From assembly GCA_950295325.1 (NCBI GenBank), contig OX485806.1, forward strand, positions 26,970,001 through 27,034,000: a stretch of DNA of 64,000 nucleotides, read 5' to 3'. Below the pieces are notes generated by a model. It did not search any database. It saw only the letters and a list, made by a program, of their open reading frames with translations, and had not been told where the DNA came from. This document shows, piece by piece, positions 21,910-33,827 of the stretch. A program made the position numbers and the translations under genes. Within the stretch, counting starts at the first letter, position 1; each line of letters opens with the position of its first letter. Source of the DNA: Polytrichum commune. Its lineage: Eukaryota; Streptophyta; Polytrichopsida; Polytrichales; Polytrichaceae.

Positions 21910-22815
21910 CACGTGGTGGAGTGAGTCTGTTTGAAGTGAATCTCATAATTTTAAGCATCGGGAATAAGCATAAGCACCCATATAGGGGCCGCTTTATACT
22001 TTGACCAAGGGCCGTGACCATGCAACTCTAAGGGCCCTTGAAAATCATTTAAAGGTCGTATTGTGGGAAATACGTAGAAATTCAATTTCTAGAATTGATG
22101 CGTCCTCAGGTTTAGTGTACGGTGGAAGTGGACCATGTTGAGGGATTCCAGCACATGTTCGGTTTCCCACCATGGCAATGTGACATTTTTCAAGAAGCCA
22201 ATGGCGATTTAAATGATAGCCATAGCTCCTACTTTTGGCATTAGACTCACTTCTTTGTGATGGACACATGTGGTGGAGTGAGTCCGTTGAAATGGATCTG
22301 ATAGACTTAAGCATTAGGAATGAGCACCCATATAGGGGCCGCTCTCTACCTTGACCAAGAGCCATGACCGTGCAAGTCTAAGGGCCCTTGAAATTCGTTT
22401 AAAGGCCGTGTTGTGGGAAATACGTAGAAATTTGATTTTTGCAACTGATGCAGCTTCAAGTCTAGTGTAAGGTGAAAGTGGACCATGTTGAGGGACTCCA
22501 ACATATGTTCGGTTTCCCACCATTGCAATGTGACATTTTTTTAAGAAGCCAATGGCGATTTAATCGATCGCCACAACTCCCACTTTTGCATCTGACCCAC
22601 CTATTTGTGATGGACCTAACGCAATATCACGTAGACCATGAAACACTATCCACTTGTTTTCACGTAGGACGCTAAGTAGATTTTTCATCTATTTGAGTTT
22701 CTTTGGTCCCGAAGGCCTTCAAGGTCAAGTGTAAAGTGATCTCTAGCTTTGCAACCAAAGACTTTATTTATATAGCAGAGGCCAAAGGCCCTCAAGCTCT
22801 AGTGTAAAGTAGTCC
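21910..22815. repeat. 350-bp tandem duplication within a diverged MITE (GGGGCCGCTT ends)
   Basis: Segment about 21910-22259 is repeated at about 22260-22610 with an exact 350-bp period (CCCATATAGGGGCCGCT at 21977 and 22327). From 21985 to 22815 the outer ends are imperfect inverted repeats: GGGGCCGCTTTATAC at the left, and GTGTAAAGTAGTCC at the right. Words such as CAAGGGCCGTGACCATG are shared with family A, so this is a diverged member that duplicated internally. Confidence 0.75.
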
Positions 22816-22859
22816 TAAGGAGCATTGCGCAATACCCATACAAGGTGAGTGTGCCTTAA

Positions 22860-23215
22860 ACGGACACTTTTTACTTTGCACCTAGTGTTCATAGGCTACA
22901 AAACATGCAATCAATACATATTCAATTCGAGTCCATATTCTTCTTCTTTTTTTCTTGAGCTCATATGTTTTTTTTTTTTGGATCAAAGTGAATATGTTTT
23001 TCTTCATTAAATGATCATATATCTTTCTCCAATTATGTTCTTTATTGAGTCTTGAATGGTTAACAAAATTTGAGCACGTAGTCCAATATCTTTCAAACAC
23101 ATGTTTTTTAGTTAATCGTTCTTAGATCCACACATGACCATACACCACTAAAACATAAGTATCCATTTCAAATGCCATGTTGGATTAGGCCCACACACCT
23201 CAAGTAGGCATTATT
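22860..23215 (+). repeat. dispersed repeat H, copy 2
   Basis: Shares GAGCACGTAGTCCAATATCT and CTTAGATCCACACAT with WRKY intron 2 (43680-43885) and with 17765-18030. It carries a T-rich run at 22968-22979. The 23216-23585 stretch beyond holds nothing recognisable. Confidence 0.65.
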
Positions 23216-23585
23216 CATGGCTAAGACTAGATAGATATCTTGCACTTTGACTTTGATTCAAGGTAACCTCCGGATTTTGTTGTTAAGGTAGAGGGTGCTA
23301 AACATTGCCATATATAACTCAAATGCAGGTTTTTAATCACTAACATAACATGATAATAGAAGACCCACACAAAGTTATGCAACCTTCACCAAAACAAGTG
23401 AAGACTCAAGGACTTGGCATTTGGATGGTCACGGAGGCTTCCTTACAACATAAAACCCGCTAACCAACTCTATGGGCCATGAGTGTGTATACAAAATGAA
23501 ATTGAGCCACAACTCATTGCTCAGAAGCTTGGGAGAGATCAAAACTGGGAAACATTTCTGAAGACAATCGAATGAACTTTGTTAA

Positions 23586-24084
23586 GAGCCACTTCACACA
23601 CGAGCTAAGAGCCGTGACCATGAAATTGTGAGAGCCCAAAAGAATGTGTCCAAAGGCCGTCCCAACGCACCTCGAAAATCATGTAGTGTGGTCACGGACC
23701 CTCGAGTGTAATGTGAAGTCATATGTGAGTGAGCTTTCAACCAAATGCTAGTTCAATGAATTTCTATTCATGTGGGTTTTCGCACATGATAAAGTAGAAT
23801 AAATCAACGGTTGTGAGCGTTTGGAGTGCCATGATCTCCTAGTTTTGTGTTAAGCCTACCTCCAAAAGGTGGTTTTTGAAAAGAGTCCAAGTGACCATGA
23901 AACATGACCCATTCGATGCCATGTAGGAATTCATTTAGACTTTACATCCATCTTGCATTCACATACTCCGTTGGTCCCTCAAGCGTAGTGTGAAGCGAAC
24001 TTGGACCGGCTCCACCTTTTCCATCAACGAGAGTGCTTGAAGTGTAATGGTCACGGGCTCTCAGTCTTGTGTGTGAAGTGGCCC
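23586..24084 (+). mobile_element. family A MITE, copy 5
   Basis: A 499-bp copy from GAGCCACTTCACACACGAG to GTGTGAAGTGGCCC. TAA precedes it; AAA follows (one substitution). It is close in sequence to copies 1 and 2. Confidence 0.9.
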
Positions 24085-25395
24085 AAAATCCACAAACATT
24101 ACTTGAGACGAACCTATTGGAGGGGTTATCGCAAGCACAAAATTCACAAATACGAGATGTTTGTGTTAGCAATCAGCCCATTCAATTTGCTCGCAAATAC
24201 TTAAGGACACCAGTCATGGACATATGTGGTGTGTTGGATGTAGGTTGGTCCTCTCCAATGTCAAAAGAATTTCATGATAAAAAATATTCACTTCCAATGG
24301 TTGGAGTGATATTGTCTATGTGGTGATGGACACCCGTAATCGAACATTTCATTATGCTAAACTTAATAGTGCATAAGATAAAATCTTGAAATAAAGGGTA
24401 CCAAAATTGAGTGCGACATACAATAGGTGTTTTGTACATACAATAGGTATTTATTTATCTCACCTTTGATGAAGGTTCAACCCACCTTATGCTGACACTC
24501 AAGACAACAATCATCCTTGGGAACAAAACCAAAAAACCAAAAAAAAAACAAAAAAAACAAACAAGCTTGTGGTTGGAACCCTTTTGCTTTTATACATTCA
24601 CATCAAAGGTTTCTTGCAAACTAAAAATATATATAAAACCAGTAATCAAGCTTTGGCGCATATCCGTTCCTGTATTTATTCAAATGACCACCTTTGCATG
24701 ATCAACACATTAGAGAAAATACAAAGTGTCAAAGGCAAGAATTTCTCGTTGTAGTTTCAAAGTGAGACCCAAGAGATTACTTGAGGACATGTGATTCTAG
24801 CAAATAACAAAATATGTGTTTGAAGATAAAGAGAAATTGACAAGTTGTGTGAGTGTGAAGATTTTTCACCATCCATTTCTTAGCATTGGATGCCAAGGTC
24901 TCTACAACCAAGAAATATGTGATCTAATTAACAAAGTCTAATTTGCCCATGAGTTCGACATGCCTCACTCAACCACGTCGAGGGTTATTAAATTGATTAC
25001 AAGTTTTAACTTACTTTGTGAATGTTGTGCTAGGTGTGCTACAAGGCTCACACCAATTACTTGATCAGTATTACTTTAAGCCATTCAAACAACAAACATA
25101 AAATCTTAGTTTTCTAAATTTCAAGTCAAGCACAACAATTCCGATGTACGGTGTTAGTTTGGGTACTTGAACCCAATCAAGTACATTAAAAGGTACGTGG
25201 TAATCAAGGACTTCAAAAAAAAAAAAAACCTCATCAATGATCATGTATTGCAATAGATCCGGATTGTCGTGGAATAACATTCCCATAAGCTTATAGTCAA
25301 GAACGACTAGTCGCCCTCATGAGAGTTGAGTTTTATAAGCATATGACATGGCGTCCATGGCACTCATTTGATTGGTAGTGCACACTAACTTGGAT
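24085..25395. other. non-coding stretch
   Basis: No gene recognised. An A-rich tract lies at 24528-24562. The short frames here lack features. Confidence 0.5.
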
Positions 25396-25403
25396 GTGCA
25401 AAG

Positions 25404-26380
25404 TTGCCTCTTAAGTGTTGACTAGCCACAACATTTTGGTGGGTAGGACGTGACATTTGAAACACGGAAAGGCTTGTAGTCAAGAATGGACACCAAAAAA
25501 AAAGAGTCGTTATTATAGTGGGCCTCGTGATCATAATATATTAGACACTTATTCTATGTTCAACAGCTAACACAATTGGGTCCAGGGTCTATGTGATTGT
25601 TTAGAGAAAGAGATAATTGTCACTTTGACTTCTTATAAGGTTTGCATCTCAACCACAATTTGAAAGTTGAATTGATTAATATTGTAATTCGTAAATGTTC
25701 CTAAAATTACAACACCAAAGACTTTGCATTAGTATAGAATAATCCAATTGGAATGAATCAACTCTCAACATATAAGAAAGTAATTTTTACCTGGTGCCAC
25801 GAACCCACTCTGAGTATGTTGAATTATGATGGACATGATATAATGGAATAAGATGTACGTTGATATGTGTAATTAGGATGTCTTTGCAAACATTTTGCCT
25901 CTTAAATGTTGACAACAACATAATTATGTATAAAATGTGACATTTGGAACACGGAAAGGCTTGTAGTCAAGGATGGACACCAAAATGAGTTATTATTAGA
26001 GTTGACCTCGTGCTCAAATATATAGACACCATTCTAAGTTCAACGGTGAACACAATTGGGTCTAGGGTCTATGTGATTGTTTAGAGAAAGAGATAATTGT
26101 CACTTTGACTTCTTATAAGTCTTGCATCTCAACTATGATTTGAAAGTTGAATTGACAAATATTGTAATCATAAATGCTCTTGAAATCACAATGCCAAAGA
26201 CTTTAGTATAGAATAATCCAATTGGAATGAATCAACCCTCAACATATAAGAAAATCACTTTTACTTGGTGCCACGAACCCACCCCAAGTCTGTTGAATCC
26301 TAATTGACATGATATAATGGAATGGGATGTACATTGATACGTGCAATTATGTTACATTTGCAAACATGTTGCCTCTTAAC
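25404..26380. repeat. tandem duplication, units of about 491 and 474 bp
   Basis: TTGCCTCTTAA marks unit starts at 25404, 25895 and 26369. The two full units share long blocks such as GATTGTTTAGAGAAAGAGAT and GGTGCCACGAACCCAC. There is no coding frame. The third unit is cut off after about 20 bp. Confidence 0.9.
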
Positions 26381-26550
26381 CCATGCAAATCACCTTGGGT
26401 AAAAACCCCAAGATAACTTGTAATATATTATTCCTTTGTGTGAAAATCACAAATAATATAGTCATAACATTATCGTTGTTGTAAACATCAAAAATGGTGT
26501 GGAATGTCAATCTATAAGTTTGAGGCAACCTAATTGCACTTACATATCAA

Positions 26551-26910
26551 GGCCACTTCGCACACAAGCCAAGGGCCATGACCATGTAATTGTGAGGGCC
26601 CTTGACTCTCATCCGAAGGCCATACTAATTGTCTAAGGCCCGTGACTCTAATACGATTTGCCAAAATTTGTACAAGGCCTACCTTTGGAGGTGGGCTTGA
26701 TGCAAATTCCGGCATACCATGACACATTATCCATAGACTGCCATGTAGAGTACCATGTAGACTTTTCATCCATGATAATTTATGCAGGGCCCTATTCACC
26801 TTCACCTTTCTAGTGTGAAGTGCGCTTGGACAATCTCGGCCTTTTCGGCCGATGAGGGGGTATTAGGATGCAATGGTTATGGGCCTTTAGTCTCATGTGC
26901 ATTGTTAAGA
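26551..26910 (+). mobile_element. family A-related MITE, diverged copy 8
   Basis: Begins GGCCACTTCGCACACAAGCC and shares GAGCC/GGGCCATGACCATG and the right-end TTTAGTCTCATGTGCA motif with family A. It is about 360 bp and has degraded right TIR and no readable duplication. Confidence 0.7.
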
Positions 26911-27014
26911 ACATGATTCTAGACTCCAACATAGGCCTACTAGGGGAAGGCTTTTAACTTCGTTTAGAGGTGTGGACAATGTGAACAAGACGGTCTTTGT
27001 AAACATAGATCCAA

Positions 27015-27310
27015 AACATGACCAATTAGTGAGGGTGATACTAAATTCCTTTACGCTATGAATTAGTGCCACCCAAAGATCTTAGATCTAAAACTAGAGA
27101 CTATTGTTCATCTTGTCACTTGACACTAATCACTAATTGTAATAGCACTTGACATTATTCATTGCCAAACACGTGGCACGCACTAATCACAAGCATGCAC
27201 TAATTTTCCTGAAATCTATGATAAATAAGTATAGAATTTACCATAATCATGAATTTGATGTCACTCAATAGCAACTTCAGCCCTCGGTAACTTTGATATG
27301 TGGCTAGATT
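27015..27310 (+). repeat. dispersed repeat D, copy 1
   Basis: Same sequence family as 35640-36030 in the opposite orientation. Shared words include TTTACGCTATGAA, AATTAGTGCCACC and GAAATCTATG. No coding capacity. Confidence 0.7.
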
Positions 27311-27329
27311 GTGCGTGCAACTTGAATTA

Positions 27330-27763
27330 GGGCCACTTCACACATGAGACTGAGAGCCCGTGTAGTGTGGTCACAGACCTTCAAGTGTAGTGTGAAGTCA
27401 TATGTGACCGTGCCCTCAACCAAATGCTATTTCAATAAACTTCTATTCACGCGGGTCCTCACACATGATAAACTAAAATAAATCAATGGTTGTGAGTGTT
27501 TGGAGTGCCATGATCTCCTGGTTTTGTGTAAGCCTACCTTCAAGAGGTGGTTTATGAAAATAGTCCAAGTGACCATGAAACATGATCCATTCGATGCCAT
27601 GTAGGAATCCATGTAGACTTTACATCCATCTTGCATTCACATACTTCCGTTGGTCCCTCGAGCGTAGTGTGAAGCGAACTTGGACCACCTCCACCTTTTC
27701 CACCAATGAGAGTGCTTGAAGTGGAATGGTCACGGGCTCTCAGTCTCGTGTGTGAAGTGGCCC
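27330..27763 (+). mobile_element. family A MITE, copy 6, mirrored-end deletion form
   Basis: A 434-bp copy with TTA at 27327-27329 and 27764-27766. The first 33 bases are the complement of the family's right terminus instead of the normal left terminus, and the sequence then jumps into normal left-side interior (TAGTGTGGTCAC). It is therefore a rearranged, shorter derivative with longer terminal identity. Confidence 0.9.
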
Positions 27764-28029
27764 TTAGTACCACCCACACTAATTGGTGTGTGTATATATA
27801 TAGTGTAAAGAATATTGGTGACAAGTCATTTATGTAGGGCGTGGTGATGTGTCTCCTTAGAAAGAAAACCTCCTCTCTAGCTAGGTTGTCTCAAGGTCGG
27901 CTATTTATCGAAGTAGTTGACAATGCCATTCTAGTTTCCTAGATAGATAAAAATAGGACACTTTATTATTCGCCCACCCTAGCCTGCAGCACTGACTGTG
28001 TATGTAGCACTAATAATATAAGCACCATT

Positions 28030-28059
28030 TATATATATACATATATATATATATATATA
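28030..28059. repeat. (AT)n microsatellite
   Basis: About 14 AT units with one AC interruption. No gene was seen from 27767 to 28869. Confidence 0.9.
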
Positions 28060-28869
28060 CGATTCTTATCATTGACTCATGAAATAAGTCAATGGGTTTA
28101 TTGGAGTTTAAAATTTCCATTAGAAACAGTACTCGAAAGAACATGCAAGCATGCATGTGGGTCCAAATTGCCAGTTGACCTGTTGTTTGTGTCGCCCTAA
28201 ACCCGGAGTCAATAAAAGGATCTCGCGAGGTTTACCTCGAGTCATAGGCGGTCAATATTTTGGATTTGGTTCCAAGTTTCAAGGCTCGGAGGCCAAAAGC
28301 GAGCTTCGAGGGACAAAAGTTTACTTCTTATATATAGTGGGAGTCCATCATCTAGCTAGCTAGTAGGTAATGCAAAGATTCTTCTTGGGATATCACTCGG
28401 CATCTACGACGACGGATCCCATAAAAAAATCCCACTACTTCAATGGCTTGTTGACATATAAAAACGAGTTTGTTGTTGATTCATTTCAACTCGGTCTCAC
28501 TAGACTTTGGCCTTGAATCAGGGTCAACTTATATTAACATAATAATGTTGGGTTGTGTAATGGTTCCCTGTGTTTTCACCCTCCCCCATTGTCGTTATTG
28601 TAAAAGTTTATCATTTTCCTCCTTTTGGTAGCACACAACGGAAATGTAAGACACATGTTACGGGAGACACATGTAGTTGTACACATTGATTCTTCACCCC
28701 GTTCTCAATAAGGTATATGTGAACATTCGGGACTCCACAAACACTCATGATGATTGGATGGAGTCTGAAATGGTATCCTCTAGTTGTGTGTACTATTGAA
28801 CCTAAAAAGGTGTCTATGTTTTGAACACAACCCAATCTCACTGTAACACATGTTTGTTTGCCATGTCTG

Positions 28870-29130
28870 TTCTTAACCCCTGAAGAACGTAGGGGCTCAA
28901 TACATAACATATATCCATAATATCTATAAGCCTCATCAAATCTTGATGTCTTTTAAAATGTGGGGGGGGGGGGTTTGAAACTTTAGTATACTATCCGTGC
29001 CAAGGATAAAACCAAAACATACTCATATGTGAAATTGATCGTCATAATATAAAGTGTGTATTTGTATCCAAGGGCACTTCAATTGTGTGTATGAACCCGA
29101 TTTTTCAATGACATTTAGGTATTCGATTGA
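28870..29130 (+). repeat. dispersed repeat G, copy 1, with poly-G tract
   Basis: Shares TATCCAAGGGCAC-type words and the TTAACCC..AAGAA(C/T)GT start with 62005-62580. A run of 12 G lies at 28962-28973. Confidence 0.6.
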
Positions 29131-29390
29131 ATTAGAAAGTGCACTTAAGGAATAAGTGTATTTTATATAGGGACATCTTTTACACAATTGGTTTCATATG
29201 GGACTATGCATTTCAAATACACGTTACTTTGCACAAAGAGGCCCGATCTCATATGCTTCATCATAAAGTACAAGGCTTTGAACGTTCCATAACAAAAATA
29301 TCATGTTCCTCTTTTGAACAAGAATAAGACAATCATAAATGCACATGATACATTAGTAATTCCAACTTGATTCATTCGTCCATTCTTCTA

Positions 29391-29734
29391 GTTGGAACTG
29401 TCTGATTTCAACGAGATTCATTCATCCATTCTTCAGGTTGGAACTGTCTAATTCCAACGAGATTTATTTATTTATTGAGAGTTATCTAGCTCTCATGAAT
29501 AACATTCATATGTTGGGAGTTGTCTAACTCTTATCCATATCTTCTCGTTGGAGTTGTCTAACTCTAACACAACGATCTTCCAATGGGAGGTGTCTAACTC
29601 CAATACAAAGTTCTTCGACCGGGGGTTGTCTAACTCCCGTGCACAATTCCTTCATGGGTTGTCTAGTCATTGTGCACCATTCTTTCTTAGGTTGTCTAGC
29701 CCAATTCTTTTTTTGGAGTTGTCTGACTCCAAAA
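29391..29734. repeat. tandem array of about ten short hairpins with a common TGTCTAA loop
   Basis: Ten units spaced about 33-46 bp each carry a small inverted repeat around T(T/G)GTCTAA. Stems differ but stay paired: GTTGGAA/TTCCAAC (29437-29458), TGAGAG/CTCTCA (29476-29495), GTTGGAGTT/AACTCTAAC with one G-T pair (29547-29568), CGGGGGTT/AACTCCCG with one G-T pair (29620-29639), and TTTTGGAGT/ACTCCAAAA (29711-29734). Spacers are T/C-rich (CATTCTTC, ATCTTC). A minus-strand 105-codon frame across it with repeated RQ(L/P) motifs is a consequence of the repeat. Confidence 0.85.
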
Positions 29735-29841
29735 ACCACCTGCTCACATGATAAGTACAATAAAGTATGGTTAATATTTCTTCCTTGCATCAAAAAATAA
29801 AAAATTGAATCTCTTAATATAGGTATACCACAAAACTTCAA

Positions 29842-30455
29842 CTAAGTGGTGCACGAGTAAGACTAATTGGCTTTCATATAGGTTAGCTATCTCGTATGTT
29901 AATTAATTCTCTTGACCGGGTGGTGCGGGCACAATATGACAAAAGCCTGAACCTAGAAGTGTGTGCGGGTGGACCCTTGGAAGCACAACCTCCAAGTGAT
30001 GTTGTCCATGTTTATGGTGTGTAAAGTGTTATTTTAAACGTTAGGATTTCTTAGCCTCGTGGGAGGTTTTCACATAGAGAGGGAATTTATATGAATTTAT
30101 ATGAATCACATACGAGCGTCCCTCTCATTTGTCCAACATAAAAGTTGTGAATCATTATGCATTACAAACGTTATTCATTTTACTCATTTTGACATTGGAG
30201 TTCGCTTCAAAGACCATGAATCAGTCTAGTGGAAGTCATTTGAGATGAATCCACCACTAACCTATAGGGGATCTAGTTTTCATGTTGGATGGATGAGAGG
30301 TATGCCCGCATGCAGTGTTTCCCACTCCATTCGATTGGCATATGCTACAAAGTTCACCATAATGTTGGTAAATATACGATTAATATTCAATGATGAATGT
30401 CATGTTGGATTCTAAACAACTGTGTTATATAGATATTAAATTGACAAATTTCACA

Positions 30456-30493
<38 letters not shown>

Positions 30494-31181
30494 GGAGAAT
30501 TAGTGTGACACGTCATGAATTCACGTGTGTATGCATACATTGAAAGTCAATGACCAATCCTTATTGTTGTTGGACGTTAGATTATAAATATGGTGCAAAT
30601 TGGATTTGTACACTAGTAGCTTGGACTTGTGTTGTACCGACATGTTGCACTCTTGCATATAAATACTAATAGATTGGTAAGACTATAAGTCCACTATGAT
30701 GTGTAGTTGCTTTTAGCAAGTTTGCAAAATGATCCTTGTTATACCTCCAAAGTACTTCTTACTTATCTTTTACCTTGACTTGTGCACGTACTCTCATGCG
30801 GGCTGGGGCGAAACAACCCACACACTGGTTCCTTGGAGGCAAGGGTTTAGGCATCCAACAAAAAACGAGTGTATGGGTTGGTTCGCCCAAATCCTCTCGT
30901 GCGCTTGAATACACAAAAGGAAAGTATAAAATGTTCATTCCCTTGAGTAACGGAATGAAATATGTGACATAACAACTAATTAATACATAATGTACAATGG
31001 CTATAACATGAGATCTTTCAAATGCAAGACGCCTTTATTTGGCTATTTTGTCAATGTCCAACTTGTTACTCATGCCCAAGTTCTATACACTTGACATGAT
31101 TTTGAAAGCCACCCACCATTTGAGGTGCATGTGCCCTTTGACCTTGAAAAGCAAGTTGGGTGGTGTGTACACATTTGACAC
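29842..31181. other. non-coding stretch with a (TG)n microsatellite
   Basis: A (TG)15 tract occupies 30459-30489. No gene or terminal repeats were recognised. The 78-codon frame at 30736-30972 is unassigned. Confidence 0.5.
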
Positions 31182-31382
31182 ATATTACTATAATATTTTA
31201 CTATTTGGAGTTACATGTTGCTACATCGTTTTACTAAGAGCATCATTTCTTGCCAAGCAAGCTATGTTATGTTCCTTTATGTGCAAGCTATCTACTTATG
31301 TTACCTAGGTTAAAATAATGATATCATTTAGAGAAAGGTTATAGCAACATGTAACTCCAAACGATAAACCACAATAATAGGT
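31182..31382. mobile_element. MITE, family I copy 1
   Basis: CTATTTGGAGTTACATGTTG near the left end is mirrored by CAACATGTAACTCCAAACGA near the right. The body is about 200 bp with no ORF. Four more elements with the same ACTATTTGGARTTA terminal word lie at 31396, 33058, 33335 and 36073. Confidence 0.75.
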
Positions 31383-31395
31383 GAAGAAGATACAT

Positions 31396-31607
31396 TGATT
31401 ATCATAATTAGTGTGCATTACTATTTAGAGTTGTGCAACATTGTAAACATTTAATGAGGATGTAATATTTTGCCAAGCAAAGTCATTTATATTCTATAAT
31501 TTCCAAACAACCTAGTGAACTTTGTTAGTAAAATTTGAACTCTTGAGTAAAACGTTGTTGGACTGTGTAATTTCAAATGGTATCACGCACTAATTAGGAT
31601 AATTAAT
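31396..31607. mobile_element. MITE, family I copy 2
   Basis: GATTATCATAATTAGTG at the left is mirrored by CACTAATTAGGATAATTAA at the right. Inner arms carry the ACTATTTAGAGTTGTGCAA word. It lies directly beside copy 1. Confidence 0.75.
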
Positions 31608-33057
31608 GTGGTTGTCTTCCTTGAATAGTTTGAAAACTTCCCTAGAGTCCGCCCTCGATGTGTATTAAGGATAATCGTCCTCCCCAAGAATGAGTTTCTA
31701 GGATACTTTCAAGACTATGTGTTCCACATGGGATACCCAAACATGACTACCCCCTCTCCTCTTCGATGAAGTCAGGTTGATAAGTGTTAATGTGGATGAA
31801 AATAAGGCTATGAAATATTATAACTTGGATGAAATTGAGTTAGGTCCATCATGCATTTGACTTATGCAGAGAGTGAAACTGGACCCATTATGCATGCACA
31901 TGATTCGTCAATTATAAGTTGGAATTTGATCTAAACAACCCCTACATACCTATTGATGAGGAAGTTATAAGTATGCTTGATGAAAGAGAATTTGCACCTA
32001 ATAATTGAAGAAATTGACAATGTGCAAATCGGTGATGTGGTGGTAAATAGAGTAGGATTCAAGAATGTTGAAAGTTCACTGGTGACCTTGGAAAGAAAAA
32101 AATTGAAACAAATACCGAATGATGTTACACCTCTCAACCAGAGCAATCGAACACTTCAAAAGGAAATAAGATCTGAATGTGCACAAGAATCTCATCCAAC
32201 TAACATTAGAGGTGTTCTCCCATTACATTGAGATGTACGCTTAGATTCACATATTGTGTAATTTCATCTTTTAACTAGAATATCATTGTTTTTGATTCCA
32301 AAGTCACATAAACATTATTCGTGTACATGTTACAAACTGTTATGCTACCCTCAATGATTCTTAAGTGTTAACGACCACATACATGCTACAAGTTTCCTTG
32401 CCCCAAAATGTTAACAACAGATATCGAGGGCCGACTGTACTTTGCTCCTTTAAATTCTCCATTTTAAATTAATTAATTAAATTTTTATAATGTTCTTTTT
32501 AGTTGAAGTCATGAAATATACCCACACAGTTTACTGTGCCTATGATAAAGCGTATTTTTTAGGAAGAGGCTATCCTTTAAAGTACGCCTTCACAATCATG
32601 CATGATGTCACTCTTTATGGCGCAAGATTATAGCAACTCCATGAAACTTATTCAATTATGCCAATAATGTGGAAAAAAGAAGACGAAAGTACATCATGAT
32701 TCACTCTCGCTTCCATGGTTGACCTCGGTCACATGGACATTGCTTAAATTTATTACTAACGCGTACACTTTTTCCTTTTCTTTTTTTATTTCTTTCCTTT
32801 TTGAGGGAGAAGGCCAAAAAGCCAACACCCAAATGCATATAAACAAACAAGGAAGACGCTTCGCTTCAAGGGGAGGTGAACCCCCTCAACGCGTCACGCC
32901 CGTGTATGTTATACATGTCAAATGTGGATCCATTCAATCAAAGTCAATTCTTTTACACATCTACGTCGTTAGAAAGTGTTCACATTAAGAAAAGAGTTTC
33001 TCAAGGTTGAAAGTCTTCAAGTTTTGGGAATCAAGTACGTGGCAAACAATTGCTTTT
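31608..33057. other. non-coding stretch
   Basis: No gene recognised. An 84-codon plus frame at 31977-32231 is unassigned. The rest has only short AT-rich frames. Confidence 0.5.
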
Positions 33058-33277
33058 GTTTATGGTATTTAGTGCCACTTACTATTTGGAATTATGCAAT
33101 GTCATAACTCTTCCTATACAGTAGATCTCAACTGTGACCCACAAAGATTAAATAGGTTATTTGAACACTATAGAACATAGACTAAGTTGACTTGACTCGG
33201 TAACAACATTTATTATCAGTTTCAAAAATAGCATTGAGTAATTGAGAATTGTACGTGGCACTGAATACCATAAACAT
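33058..33277. mobile_element. MITE, family I copy 3
   Basis: TTTATGGTATTTAGTGCCAC at the left mirrors GTGGCACTGAATACCATAAA at the right, with arms of about 48 bp containing the ACTATTTGGAATTATGCAA word. Confidence 0.8.
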
Positions 33278-33334
33278 TGTAATGTTTTCACAAGAGCAGG
33301 ACACTATCCTCATTATCCCACGCATTGGTTATAT

Positions 33335-33545
33335 ATATATATATCATCACTTACTATTTGGAATTACACAATGCTATGACTATTTATTGTATATCTCATT
33401 CTTTGCCAACAGAGATCAAATTGGTAGTTTTGACATTATAGAACATTAGTGTCTTTACTTGATTTTTGAGAATGAATAAAAAAAAAATAGCATTGTGTAA
33501 CTTCAACTTAGTAAGTGAGTGACACTAAATAATATTTAGTGTGAT
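33335..33545. mobile_element. MITE, family I copy 4
   Basis: CACTTACTATTTGGAATTAC and AATGCTAT at the left are mirrored by ATAGCATTGTGTAAC and TTAGTAAGTGAGTG at the right. The extreme right end repeats CACTAAATAATATTTAGTG. Confidence 0.75.
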
Positions 33546-33548
33546 TGC

Positions 33549-33745
33549 AGATGTACCAATTGAGTTTGAGAAATAAGCGGTTGAAGTTGAAGACTTCAAA
33601 AAGTTTATGGATCATTTTAGAGGAATTTAGAAAAATATATCCCAATTCAATAAAGAATAACTGAAAGATGTCAATACGTAAACGGTTGGACTTGGAGACA
33701 CTCTAGGACATTGACCAATTACTTCCCCAAAATCTCCCTTGACAT
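33549..33745 (+). repeat. dispersed repeat C, copy 1
   Basis: Contains GAGTTTGAGAAATAAGC and CATTTTAGAGGAATTTA, shared with 61670-61860 (+), 39395-39545 (-), 51145-51340 (-) and both units of 52351-52992. Confidence 0.75.
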
Positions 33746-33827
33746 AGTGCTAGGGGTTTGCTCAAATTCCGTGACTCTAAATTAGAAGTTGAATCAGGCT
33801 TGAGGATGTGCCGGCTGATTGGATCCA

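Noticed and set aside
29391-29734. CRISPR-like array
   Set aside because: The genome is clearly eukaryotic. Unit lengths vary, the conserved part is a short hairpin loop instead of an exact repeat, and there are no unique same-length spacers.
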